Of a stretch of 64,000 nucleotides of DNA, positions 11,580 to 23,720 are shown in pieces. The notes beneath the pieces are model-generated. The model had not been told where the DNA came from and searched no databases. It worked only from the letters and a program-made list of their open reading frames with translations. A program made the translations under genes and the position numbers. Numbering within the stretch: position 1 is the first letter of the stretch; the number at the start of each line of letters is the position of its first letter. Source of the stretch: Acanthaster planci (lineage: Eukaryota; Echinodermata; Asteroidea; Valvatida; Acanthasteridae); contig NW_019091692.1 in NCBI RefSeq assembly GCF_001949145.1, positions 17,957 through 81,956 on the forward strand, read 5' to 3'.

Positions 11580-13690
11580 AGTTACTAAAAATATAAAAGG
11601 TGCGTGTTTTAGGTATAGGATATAACACAAATTTCCATCCCACTTGGATTTCCTCTGCAACTCAATAACTGTTTGTTTTTTGCAATTCCATCTTGTATAA
11701 CGTGATAAAAAGTTTTATACGTGACAACATGCGTACATTCTTCATATCACTATACCGCGTTCGACTTCGAAATACAAGTAATCTTAGTATATGAGCTTAC
11801 AGGGACAAAATGAACGCCAACTTGGTCAAATTGGCTTGGCCAACGACGTGCTCTGTTCGAACCTGTTAAATGAATCACGCCAGTGTTAAAAAATATTATG
11901 AAACAATTTGTGAAGTTTCAATTGCCTATGATACTTTCCCAACCGACACACCAGCTCTACGTGTAAACAGAGTTACAAATGGATTACTTATAGTGCTGCT
12001 TTGCCAGTTCAAATGACCACTGCTAAATCGCCAGGATTATTTCTCAGCAATATAAAATATGATATAAGCATTCTGGTTCATCTTTGTGTTAATGAGGCCT
12101 GCCGATGTCAATGACATATATAGGCCTATATAAGAATCCCGAAATAACATAAAGCAATTTGTACTTAAAATTAAAAAGGGATCACTAGTCTGCTCATAAA
12201 CATTACTGAAAATAAAGAGAGAGGCTCATCTCGGGCCAAAGTCAAAGCCTGTAATATATACGTGGGTAAGCACTCCGTCAAAAATACAAGTCCATAGTCC
12301 ATGATCTTCCGGTACATTACGTAATACATACATACAAGGTATGCGGTACGTCTGTAGGCCCTACGATGAAGCATTATTATAACGTAGGCCAGTACAATGC
12401 ATACGCCTCGCTTTATTATAATGGCGAGCAGCCACGCAAATATCCTCACCCAACAATAACGAGGCGTCTACAGGAAAATGGCCACGTAGCCTGGCAAGCT
12501 TGCCACAAGTATTATCATATTTACATGTAACATTATGTATTACGAACGGTCATGTACGGGTACGTTTCCCTTAAACAAACGTTAAAGCACTATATAAGGG
12601 GAGGAAATGAGGCACCTTTCACAACTGGCGTTTCCTATTGTGAAGCAAGCGAAAGAAAAATACTAAAAATCCATTTAATTGTGAATCATATCTCACTGGC
12701 CACTATATCATATGCCGGCGCAATCACTTCCACTTTTCAATCTCCTCACTCAGATCGTGGCTTTATATTATGCTACAATGCTGAGGCACGCTGTTACGTA
12801 CACCGGCACGCTTAGAGCTTGACATTTTCCATGCTTTGGAAGCTGAGTCTAGTTGATGGCAGTATGTAGTCGAACGCGGCTCGACTCCATGCATTTACGG
12901 ACTCAATTAGACTTGAGGGTCAGATGTTAAAGGCAAGTATGATTCGTTTACCGCCGGATCGCATTTTTATCAGTGTGATATGGATAGACGGACTCACCAC
13001 CTGTGCCAACTTGGTATACTCTTCTCAAGTGCTAAGTCAAATCTCTGGAAATGGAGCGGCTGGACAGTCGAAAGGTCAAAGAACGAATGTGTGCAACTGA
13101 AGGCCTACCGTTCGTGTACATGTACATGTAATACTGTATAATACTGCGGACCATGTCGGCAATCCTAGTGAAGCATGGAAACAGAGTTTAGGCCTTGGCC
13201 TATCGTACCAACAAATTATACTACACGTTCTATAAATCGGTTCTACTAGTACATGTGTACACATACACGCATACTGCAGTGTCATAGAGCGAGAGAACTC
13301 AGATGAAAAAAGGGCCGCGCCAACCAAACAAGAATGTGCTAAGCCACTGCCTTATGTACAAGTGAAAATATTATTCAGTGTATTATAATGTTATAATGTT
13401 GCGTATGTTCTTATGGGGGTACCAGTATAACACATTACATGTAGGCCCATACGACAAATGCGGCCTTGAGGGCGTGCTGTGTACATGCATGAGACAGTAC
13501 AGGCAGCCAGTCTAGCCTCAGTACAATGTCGGCAGCTCGGAAATGGCCGACTATTCGTCTGGTATGGCACTGGCTATCCAAACATCTTATGGATTATCCA
13601 GCCGATAAGGGCTCTAACACTCGTATATGACTGATGCAAATGCTGTCTGCTGGTTCCTAGATTAAGTTGTGCAGAGAATTTAGGACGAGA
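11580..13690. other. Divergent intergenic region between the HMG-like gene and TARDBP
   Basis: About 2.1 kb separates two oppositely oriented start codons, so both promoters should lie here. The sequence is AT-rich with several TACATGTA-type palindromes (13116-13130 and 13437). I see no convincing TATA box, CpG-island-like block or additional coding exon. Just upstream of 13691 the frame stays open to 13667 but contains no in-frame ATG. Confidence 0.5.
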
Positions 13691-16600
13691 ATGGCCACGT
13701 ACATCCAGGTTGTGGAGGAATTAACAGACGACGAACCAATCGAGCTGCCCGTCGAGCCGGATGGCACAATGTTATTGAGCACTCTGACAGCACAGTTCCC
13801 CTGTGCATCGGGACTCAAGTACCGAAATCCCGGCACGGGCAGTCTGCGGGGACTACGTGTTGTAGACGGCAGAATACAGCCACCAGATGGCGTTTGGGGA
13901 GATCACCTGTACATTGCAGTTTTCCCGAAAGGTATGGTGTAGACCAATTGCACAATACGTTGATCATGTTTGTAACTTACATGTACAGACACAGAACTTG
14001 GGCCTACATTATAAGGCATGACCTGGTGGCTGAACTGTTTTCCCATGGGGGTTCATTACCATTAGCACCCTAACAAAAAGTCCATTTTCATTCATTCTTT
14101 ATTTATTTCACCAAATTATATACGGTTAATGTACAACAAATAAGAAAATGATTGTGGATGGGATCCCATAGTAGAACCATTGCTTGTTGAGTAGGGATCC
14201 CATAGGAACAATAAACTGTATAACGAACAGTACAATAATTATGACAAACAATTAAACAAAAAGACAAAAGACATATACACATTAAGTCTTGTAACCCTGT
14301 AGGCCTAAGGCACCAATATTAAATGGTGTTAAATGGAAGTTAAATACCCACTTAATAGTTGAGCTTTATATTTATGCTTGAATGTTTGAAAGTTCCCAAT
14401 ATACTTTACAGAGGTGTCGAGGAAATTCCACAGCCTGGGGCCCTCATGCTTGACTGTATTTTGTGTAACAGTAGTACGTGCAAAAGAATGATGAAGTTCC
14501 ATGTGCTGTCTGGTGAAATGATGATGCACTTCTTCATTTTTTGAACAAATGGATTTACAATGTAGGTAATTTTTTAGTGTTTAACTGGTGCATGAGGATC
14601 CCAAGCTGAAGGAAATATATATCATTTACTTTGAGAGGTTTGTACNNNNNNNNNNNNNNNNNNNNNNNNNNNNNNNNNNNNNNNNNNNNNNNNNNNNNNN
14701 NNNNNNNNNNNNNNNNNNNNNNNNNNNNNNNNNNNNNNNNNNNNNNNNNNNNNNNNNNNNNNNNNNNNNNNNNNNNNNNNNNNNNNNNNNNNNNNNNNNN
14801 NNNNNNNNNNNNNNNNNNNNNNNNNNNNNNNNNNNNNNNNNNNNNNNNNNNNNNNNNNNNNNNNNNNNNNNNNNNNNNNNNNNNNNNNNNNNNNNNNNNN
14901 NNNNNNNNNNNNNNNNNNNNNNNNNNNNNNNNNNNNNNNNNNNNNNNNNNNNNNNNNNNNNNNNNNNNNNNNNNNNNNNNNNNNNNNNNNNNNNNNNNNN
15001 NNNNNNNNNNNNNNNNNNNNNNNNNNNNNNNNNNNNNNNNNNNNNNNNNNNNNNNNNNNNNNNNNNNNNNNNNNNNNNNNNNNNNNNNNNNNNNNNNNNN
15101 NNNNNNNNNNNNNNNNNNNNNNNNNNNNNNNNNNNNNNNNNNNNNNNNNNNNNNNNNNNNNNNNNNNNNNNNNNNNNNNNNNNNNNNNNNNNNNNNNNNN
15201 NNNNNNNNNNNNNNNNNNNNNNNNNNNNNNNNNNNNNNNNNNNNNNNNNNNNNNNNNNNNNNNNNNNNNNNNNNNNNNNNNNNNNNNNNNNNNNNNNNNN
15301 NNNNNNNNNNNNNNNNNNNNNNNNNNNNNNNNNNNNNNNNNNNNNNNNNNNNNNNNNNNNNNNNNNNNNNNNNNNNNNNNNNNNNNNNNNNNNNNNNNNN
15401 NNNNNNNNNNNNNNNNNNNNNNNNNNNNNNNNNNNNNNNNNNNNNNNNNNNNNNNNNNNNNNNNNNNNNNNNNNNNNNNNNNNNNNNNNNNNNNNNNNNN
15501 NNNNNNNNNNNNNNNNNNNNNNNNNNNNNNNNNNNNCAGTAGGGCACATTGCGCGGCATTTCGTGAACTGTGTAGATCCACCCAGACAGATGACGGCCCT
15601 CTGCACTCCTCGTGTTACGGATTCATGCATAAAATTACCTCAATGCTTGTGGCAGCCCAACCCCTGTTACATAATGGTTCTTTCCGGATCTGATTCGGTT
15701 CATGTGCACACGTCGTGCGCATTCGCCATGTTCTTCAGGAGCAAAGATGGCCGCCTGTCGATGTAAAGATGGTCCATGTGTACATGTAGCTCCAAAAGTG
15801 TGCCCAAAACTCCACATTTCTGTCCTATGATGTTCAGCTCTTCAATGTCTATCGGAATCGTCTTCATTCAGCGATCAAAGTAATGATACTTTTGTAGTAA
15901 TTGCGCGATATTACAGTGAACTTCGTATATGGAATTCTTCCCGTTTGTACAAATAAAACTGTGAACCACTATGTTCAAGGTAAGCAGCGGAGTGGATCAT
16001 TCTTAGAACTCTTTTTTGCAGTTTCAGTATTCTATTGGTTAAACTAACCCCACAATTACCCCAGGCTAATATCCCATATGTTAAGTACGGTACAATTAAA
16101 GTATTGTAAAGTTTAAATAATACATCCTATGGGAGAAGCGGCTTTAGTTTACATATACATTGTAACTCCAAAATTTTTTTAAACAGTTGTGCAAATACTA
16201 TTGATTTGTTTTTTCCATGAAATATTCTGTTCAATATACAGACCTAAGAATTTGACACAATTGGTTTTATCAATTTGTACATCATCAATAAAGATTTCAG
16301 GTATTTCATGATGTTACTTTTTACTAAACAGCATGTATATATACATGTTGTTAGTCTTCTTAATATTAAAGAGTCAACCTATATGCTTTAAGCCAGTTTG
16401 AAACTTTAGTAAGCTCAAAGTTAACATTACGATAAAGGGTATTAATATTAGGGTGACTATAGAATAGGTTACTATCTTCGGCAAATAAAATAAAAGGAAA
16501 CAAAGCGGAAGATTAAACAAAATCATTAATACAGATGGAAAATAAAAGTGGTCCCAGAATACATGTAGATCCTTGCGGAACTCCATGAGAAACTGTACTG

Positions 16601-19600
16601 ACCGAGGAGTGAGAACCATAAACAGAGACGAACTGCTGTCAATTTGTAAGGTACATGTAACTCCTGAACCACTCCAAGGGAGTTCCTCTAATACCATAAT
16701 GAGCAAGTTTGTTTAAAAGTACATTATGATTGACTGTATCAAAGGCCTTGGACAGGTCTAGGAATAAACCAATTGTAACAGAAGATACATCTAAATTATT
16801 ATTTTATCAATCAGATGAATAATTGCATGTGAAGTTGAGTGGTTTTCACGGAATCCAAATTGAGAGTCAGAAATTATGTCGTGTTCACCTAAAAAGTCCA
16901 TTATACGGTTGTGAATAATTCGTTCGAGAATTTTTGAAAAGATAGTAAGAACGGAGATGGGCCTATAATTATTAACTTGATCAGGATTACCACTTTTAAA
17001 AATAGGAGTGACACGAGCAACTTTCATATCATTTGGTACCACACCTGTCGATATAGATACGTTCATAATAAAGGTTAACGGTTTGGAGTTTGCCCGAATC
17101 ACTTCCTTAACCAGTGAATTACTAATTAAATCAAAGCCAGAGCTCTTTTTGTTGGCAGAGTATGTACTATGTCAACTATTTCCTCCTCAATAACAGGACT
17201 TAAGAATATAGAATTAGGTTGAGGGTCAAGTAAAGTGAAGAGTGAGAAAAAGACCGTATCAGAACAATATTCCGAATATCAGTCCTTTACAATATAGTTA
17301 ATCAAGTGACATGGCGTAAAGTTCATAAGAAACAAGTTAAATGATTGGTGGGAAATATTGAGAAAAAATTGATGATAGGCCTAGCACGTGCATATTTTTG
17401 ACCTGAGGCCATTTGGGAAAAAGTCCCCTTTTAAGAGGACGTTCCCTCTTTCAGGGTACTTGTTTTGTCCCCAAATACTGGTTCCTCTCCAAATATAGCG
17501 ACAGTCTCTGAGTTGTGATGTGCGCGCCTCTACTGATTAACCAGTTCAAGGGATGCCTTTCATTTGGCATTGGGGGCAGGTACTGTAGTAAGGAAAGGGA
17601 TATCAGTACATACCGGTAAGGGATGTGACAAGAAAGCCTTCTCAGATCCTTTCCCAAATGTGGTGCTGTCTATGAAACTCGTAAATCATGGAGGCCAGAG
17701 GCAATTTTTTTTTGTCCAGAATATGCTCTTATCTGTGCTCATATCCTGATATCAGTAAAAGCAAAAGGTGTAGGAGTTCGGCAATCAAGTTCATTTTAAA
17801 CATGATGTGAGACTGAGATATTTTCCTGCAACTTTTCAGACAACAAACGTAAAGGAGAGGACAACCAAGAGAAGGCCAACTCAGCCAAGACGCGCCGCGT
17901 AGACCAGCTCCAGGGCATCACGCACAACAAGACGGTTGACTTGATCGTCCTGGGCCTGGCATGGAAGACTACGCAGGCAGGAATGCGGGAGTACTTTGAA
18001 AAGTTTGGTGAACTGCTGATATGTGAGGTGAGATGCATGGATGTTTACCTGGACAATCTGGAGGACTCAGTGCAGATGCAGCTGATGTCGAATAGGGGAT
18101 AAAAAAATTTGGTTTTTGCTACTGACCCTGTCTGGAATTTCCTACTAAGAAAAAATGGAGAAACCTTTCTTAAAAGTTTTCAGGGACAAAATTAGTACAG
18201 TTTTCTTTACCCCCGTTTTCCCCCCTGACCAACCCTTCCTTGTGGTGAAAAAAAGGGAGAATAATAGAATTCAAAGGATACGCCCTATACAAACTTGTCT
18301 AGTCTGACAGAAAGTACTCCTCGGTAGTTGTAGCCTTCCCAGATCCTTCAACAATTCACAAAACTTGGGAGATTTTGCAGGAATTACGAAGTTCAAATAC
18401 AGCCCTAATCATGTATACTTTCCTCTGCTCTCGATCATCCCGGGAAATTTAGAGGACGCAGAATGTGCAGTTGAGTTCCTACACACTTTTGAAGGCTTTG
18501 GACAGGTCCTTGGCAAAACCCCCAAAAAGTTAGGGCCAACCTGAATGTATATGATATTACTTCAAATGCATGGCTGCAATCAGACCATTGGATGAAGAAA
18601 GGACTAGGTTGGATTTATAATGTCTTTGTGCAAAAAATGTTTCATCGTGATGTATTTTAAAAATTACAAAAAAGGGTTTGAAAAATGAGTTAGAATGTAA
18701 TACTTAATTTAAAAGGCAAATAACCTACAACCATTGTTGGACTTACTGAGCAAAGGCATGTAGCATAATTACTTGCATGTATCTTTTATTTAATCCATTC
18801 ACAGCTGAAGGTAGATCGTGATGGTAACTCAAAAGGCTTTGGGTTTGTGCGCTACAAGGACGTGGAAGCCCAAAACAAAGTGGTATCAATGAGACACACA
18901 ATAGACGGCAGACACTGTGATGTGAAGTTCCCTGATTCCAAGGTACAGGTTTGCGCAGTCATTTGGGACATCCCATTTTGTGATGAAGATGTTTGTAAAA
19001 GTTACAACTTGAATGCCATTTTCATGCCCAATTTTCAAATGCAAGCTAAAGCCCAAATCGTATAGAGTACCGAAGTGTTACTGACGTCATTTTTGGAACA
19101 AGAAGTAAAGTACAAATGAATTGAGTGGGGGGGCGTGTTGGTTTATTCGTAGGTTGTCACTCTAATGCCTTTTACACACATACATGTAAGTGTGCATGTG
19201 ACGTTTTAAGGTCAGTATTTTATTGAGTTATGGTCTTCACGTAATTATTTTAAAAAGCACATACAGCCTATGAGCCAGAGTACATGAATGGCATCTAACA
19301 TGTCTAAATACACAGTTGAATTACTCAGATAAGGCTGGATTAAACAAATCAGCTTTATGCTTGCAATGCAGTTGCAGCTTAGTTTCTTGTGGCGCCCCCT
19401 TGAAAAAAAATGTGTGCACCTCTGTGTGCCCTCTCCCCCCCCCAGACATTTAGCCCTAGTTACACCAACCACTGGTTGTGAATTTCAGGTGCAAAACCTA
19501 CAGGGCTTGTTCACTGCAAAACACAGAAGTATTTGATCAACCCTAACCAGGCTAAACCTAGACTTGACTCAAGTCGGGATCATCCGTGACGTTATGCCTT

Positions 19601-22600
19601 TGGATGAGTAGGCTGAGTACGCGGTGTTACTGGCTTCATGCCATCTTGTGTCCACTTATTGCTGTAACTTGAGCAATCCTGACTTTCAAATCTGCCAACC
19701 GTTTATTCACAGCGAATGAGCTCATCTACCAAAAAACAGTAGCAGCCAGTCAAATTACCAGACTTTTTTTACATCGTTCAAACTTCCATTATAATGAACG
19801 AGTATGTGAGTCTGACCACTTTGATTGGTGGAAATACATTATGCAAGATCATGTCATTCATATGTAATTATGAATAACTACGTATCACCGGTTGGGAGTC
19901 TGATTGGCTTATCAATCAAGTCAGACTTACTGACTGGTGACGCAGGACACTTGTAAATTCCGGATATCGCGGAAAGGCTATCAACTTAGGGCACCTTAAA
20001 AGAAGTTATATGAGCGGCCCAGCGCGACAGCTGTGTACTGTGTACTGTACTGTGTACTGTACAGTGAAGGAATGGCTGACTGGGGAAGAGCAATGTAAGT
20101 CTGACTTGATTCAAGTCTAGGCTAAACCCCATGTGACGAAAAGGCCTCTTGTCCTAGCTGTTGGATTCTATTGGGTTCAGCAGGGTGCCTGCAGAAAGCC
20201 TGAAGTCGGTTAGAGTTTAGCATTAACAAATTACTTCAAAAATGGTGGCACAATTCACAGTAAATGTTTGGTTTATATCTGCAAGCCATGGCATAGTTCA
20301 CGTACATGTAAGTATGAGAACCTTACACAGTCATCATAATATGAAAGCCAAGACAAGTGTAAAAATGTGTCTGTGTAAAGATACCTGCAAATGCTTTTCT
20401 TATTTGGAAGAGACTCTCATTTTGTTCATGTTCATAATTTTGTGAAGGCTTTAAAAACTGAAATATTTGCACAGTATTTGAAGCAAGTCATTGTATTTGA
20501 ACATTAAATGGTTTTTGTCTATTGACAGAACTATAACAATAAAATGTTCATCGGTCGTTTGACCGCCGACATGACGAAAGAGGACATCTATGAATATTTC
20601 TCCCAGTTTGGTGAAGTTACTGATATCTACATTCCCAAGAATTTCCGAGGGTTTGGGTTCATCACATTTCTCAGGCCAGAGGTGGCGTCCCGTGTTGCCT
20701 GTGAAGACCACATCCTAAAGGTACCGGTGCTGTGCTGGGGTTGTCTTGTCTTATTTCAGTGAGTGCACTTCACACATTATCTGCACGGAGCAGAAGCACC
20801 CCCTCCCCATCAGTTGAAAAAAGCCATGTTGGTGGGGAGTTGTTCATTTTGTTGGTATTAATATGATTTTAACATGCATTTCATAGTTGTTTGTGCAGTT
20901 CCCACAAAAAGAGCCTCCATTGCTAGGAAAATTGCACCCTCTTGTGGTCCATTGTGGGGCTCATAATGTATCCCAGGAAGGCATGGTGCTGTACTCATAG
21001 TGTCGAAAAAGTCCCAAGTTTCTTGTTATAAAGTATGTTTACTTATTCGGTCTTCTCTCTTTATTCTCTTGGACAAAGAAACATTTCCCGTTGGAATCTT
21101 CCCATTTGAAACTTTCCTCTTTTCTATGGCCCCCATCAAGCCCTTCCCCTCCCCTCCCAAGCAAACGTTTAGTTCATTAGTAACAAGGAAAATGGCGGGT
21201 AATAGAAGTTATTACTTTTGCTAGGGTTCAAGTCTGTTTATCAGTGATGCTGAACCAAAGAATTCCAGGAAGACAGCAATGAATAGTCCAGAAAACAACC
21301 AGATGGGAATGTTCGGAGGCCAGAACTTTGGAGGCGGTAAATATTTTTCACTCATTCAAGAATGTTAAATCTTCATTATTCTGGAAGGACTGTCTGCATA
21401 ACAACCCTCAAAATCTGATGAGAAAATGTTAAAGAACTGCCATGACAAAACTGAATTTCAGGAAAAAAACATGATTTACATGTACATGTATATACACACT
21501 GAAATAGTTTCAGTTGATTGATGCTAGAACATTTATAACTATCTTTACACCACCTAGAAATTATCAGCCACATAGTGTCGCCTAAGATTTTAGTTTGCAA
21601 GGGTAACTCTGTGATATGTGCTGGGGCCAAGTGACAACCTGTCAGATGGAATAATATCACTAGGCGGCTTGTGATAGCCCTCTTTGTACAAAATCTTAAG
21701 TTTGTGCATACAACACGGATGAATCTTACTCTTATGTACACATGTAGAAAATAATCATTCTCTCTGTTATTGCTATAAAGGGAAGAATTTTTACCTTAAA
21801 AATTTTAATAAAAATAGACATGCAGATACCTGTACATTAGCTTTAGTGACTTGAATTGCCAGAAATCTTTGTTCAATATTTTGTGCATTTGGATCATTTT
21901 GAACGCTTGCCAACTTACCGTTGCCAACTTTGGCCATGTACCATTACAGCTCTAGTTCTATAGAAGCAGTGGGAACCAGTGTAACCACACTGAACATTGT
22001 AAACAAGTTTTAAGTGACTGCTCAAGGAAAACTCATTGGAAACTTGATTTCATTTCATGATTGAACTTCTACAGAGAACTACCCGAAGGGTGAAAAAGAA
22101 TGGAACTGAACATGCAGTGAAAAAAGTGTGCGAGTTTTGGTGTTATTTGTTTCTAACTTGATTTTATTACATTTTATGTGTTGACCCAAAATCCTCATAT
22201 ATGTGGAAACATTCTGAGGCAGGCCACCACACATTTGAATAGGCTGGAGCCAGGAATGGGTGCATTCAATATTAAAGGACTAAACATAGCTAGACCAAAC
22301 AATCGGCTTGCCAAACATTTTACATGTACATGTACATTGTACATGTATATGGACCTGTGGTGTTTGTTATAGTAGCATTGCACTGTACATTGTCATAGGA
22401 TTGTTTTAGTTGAGTCCATCCCATTAGAAACGCCTTTAGCCAGACCAAAGGTTTAAGGGTCAGGGTAAACAGTTACAAAGAAATGCTTTTGTAACAGCTC
22501 GTTAGAGTAGCCCCTTAACTTGGGTAGAGACTAAGTGACTTGTGACGGAGAGTGATGGAATCGATTGTAGCAATAATAGAATCACAACCCGGAAATATTG

Positions 22601-23088
22601 CATAGATGGTATTAGATGTATTGTTCCAGTTTACTCTTGAGCACAATCTGTAGGACTTCTTGATGTAATTTTTTGACAGGTTTTGGAAATCAAGGACAGT
22701 ATCATTCCCGTGGTGATTACAACCAGGTGTCAAGGAGAGGGGCTCGTGGGGGGAGCAGCATGGGAGGTGGTGGGGGGAATTACAGGGACTACAGAGACAG
22801 AGATCAGGGTGGTATGGGTGGCCAGGTTCCAAACAGTCCTGGTATGGCTGGTGGAGGGATGGGTGGGGGTATGGGTGGAGGAATGGGTGGCGGCATTGGG
22901 GGTGGTATGGGCGGTGGCATTGGGGGTGGTATGGGTGGCAATCCAGGAGGGCAGGGCCCTGGACAGATGAACAATTTCCCCTGGAACCAGGCCATGTTGG
23001 CTGCCTTGAGCCAGGCGGGCTGGGGCATGATGAGCAACATGCTGGCCCAGGGCATGCAGCAGGGCCTGCAACAGCAAGGGAACCAGCT

Positions 23089-23121
<33 letters not shown>

Positions 23122-23347
23122 ACAGCAGCAGCAGCCAAACCAGCAGCCCCAGGTGGGGATGTCACAAGGGGGTGGGGGATCAGGAGTGCCTAACCAGCAG
23201 CCCATGCAGCAGAATCAAGGCGGTGGTGGTGGAGGAAGCTATGGCTCCAACCAGCAGTCTCTTGGCTGGGGAGGCGTCCAGAATAGTACAAATGAATCCC
23301 CCAGCACTGCTTATCTAATGGGAGACTCCAAGTCAGGAACGTGGTAG
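13691..23347 (+). CDS. TARDBP: TAR DNA-binding protein 43 (TDP-43), complete, 6 coding exons
   Basis: The coding exons are 13691-13931, 17840-18027, 18805-18942, 20529-20720, 21225-21336 and 22680-23347. All have GT/AG borders in matching phase, giving 512 residues (human 414). Residues 1-80 are the N-terminal oligomerisation domain (for example [23 protein letters not shown]). A bipartite basic signal lies at about 83-100 (NKRK...KTRR). RRM1 has LIVLGL (115-120) and KGFGFVRY (153-160). RRM2 has KMFIGRL (194-200) and RGFGFITF (229-236). The tail is prion-like: a GGGM/GGGI repeat, then the conserved hydrophobic helix around residues 391-414 ([16 protein letters not shown]), about 15 glutamines at 428-442, and a Trp-containing end (SKSGTW). 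The family binds UG-rich RNA and controls splicing and RNA stability in the nucleus. Its extra length over human comes mainly from the Gly/Met repeat and the Gln tract. Confidence 0.95.
14090..17215 (-). mobile_element. Decayed non-LTR retrotransposon (LINE), antisense in TARDBP intron 1
   Basis: Three minus-strand fragments are collinear with a LINE ORF2. The block at 17102-16791 has [20 protein letters not shown] and ends in [13 protein letters not shown]. The block around 16650-16430 contains [20 protein letters not shown] and [11 protein letters not shown], read across frame breaks. The fragment at 14529-14329 is a typical C-terminal end ([12 protein letters not shown]...FKHKYK). The 14646-15536 gap hides the middle. 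The reverse-transcriptase catalytic motif normally read F/YADD is FAED here, and the frame is interrupted, so the copy is dead. The 3' part contains a repeated 'gggatcccata' at about 14160 and 14194. Exact ends are approximate. Confidence 0.8.
14646..15536. other. Assembly gap (891 N)
   Basis: A run of N inside the intron 1 LINE. Long open frames crossing it are artefacts of the unknown bases. By position it should contain the LINE region between the RT palm and the C-terminus. Confidence 0.99.
19557..20121. mobile_element. Non-autonomous TIR transposon in TARDBP intron 3, 565 bp
   Basis: The left end CCTAGACTTGACTCAAGTC matches the reverse complement of the right end, CCTAGACTTGAATCAAGTC, at 18 of 19 positions. 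Both sides are flanked by 'ctaaa' (19552-19556 and 20122-20126), a candidate 5-bp target duplication. The interior is non-coding and holds a short 'tgtactg' microsatellite near 20034-20062. The superfamily was not determined. Confidence 0.75.
22855..22950 (+). repeat. In-frame Gly/Met-Gly/Ile minisatellite in TARDBP exon 6
   Basis: Tandem 12-18 bp units of the type 'ggtatgggtggtggcatt' encode GGGM and GGGI repeats within the prion-like domain. The units differ at synonymous positions, so the run is not a recent perfect expansion. Confidence 0.75.
23091..23135 (+). repeat. CAG/CAA tract encoding about 15 glutamines in TARDBP
   Basis: A run of mixed CAG and CAA codons directly follows the conserved helix of the TDP-43 tail. 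The CAA interruptions would stabilise the DNA length while the protein tract stays pure. Several shorter Gln-rich stretches surround it. Confidence 0.85.
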
Positions 23348-23351
23348 CAAT

Positions 23352-23720
23352 GTAAGTACAGATCTTCTTCAGCAAACCTTCATTTTTATTAACATGACAT
23401 GTAAACAGAGTTTACATTTTGTCACAGTTTATATTTAGTCACATTCCTTCAGTGTATTTTTGTGTGAAGACTTGCCAGTGTACAATGTACATGTACTTCA
23501 TTGATTTCCACCATTTCAAGACAATCATGCAGTATATAATGTTCACCCATTGCTTCACATCTTGGCAAGCTGAATTAACACTTTAAATGAGCTTTGTTAC
23601 ATTCTAATGCTGAACTGTCAGAAATATGTGCACTACAAGAATGTACATGCACATATCGGACAGAGTTCTTCCACTGATGCAGAAATTAGGTCACATTCTG
23701 TGTCTCTTTTTGTGTTGCAG
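23352..23720 (+). promoter_or_regulatory. TARDBP: Candidate 3'UTR intron of TARDBP
   Basis: Four bases after the stop codon is a consensus donor (aat|GTAAGTAC at 23352). A good acceptor with a T-rich tract (tctctttttgtgttgCAG) ends at 23720. Only three bases further is a second consensus donor (TTG|GTAAGTAC at 23724). Vertebrate TARDBP controls its own level by splicing introns of its 3'UTR, so these sites suggest similar control here. This is inference; no transcript was available. Confidence 0.5.

Noticed and set aside
14555-15766. Long open frames of about 300-390 codons on both strands
   Set aside because: They run through the N gap; unknown bases cannot contain stops, so the length is artificial. 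The same applies to 61276-62200.
22515-23205. Minus-strand Pro/Cys-rich and plus-strand Trp/Val-rich frames over TARDBP exon 6
   Set aside because: They are shadow frames of the Gly-rich and CAG-repeat coding sequence and have no independent support.
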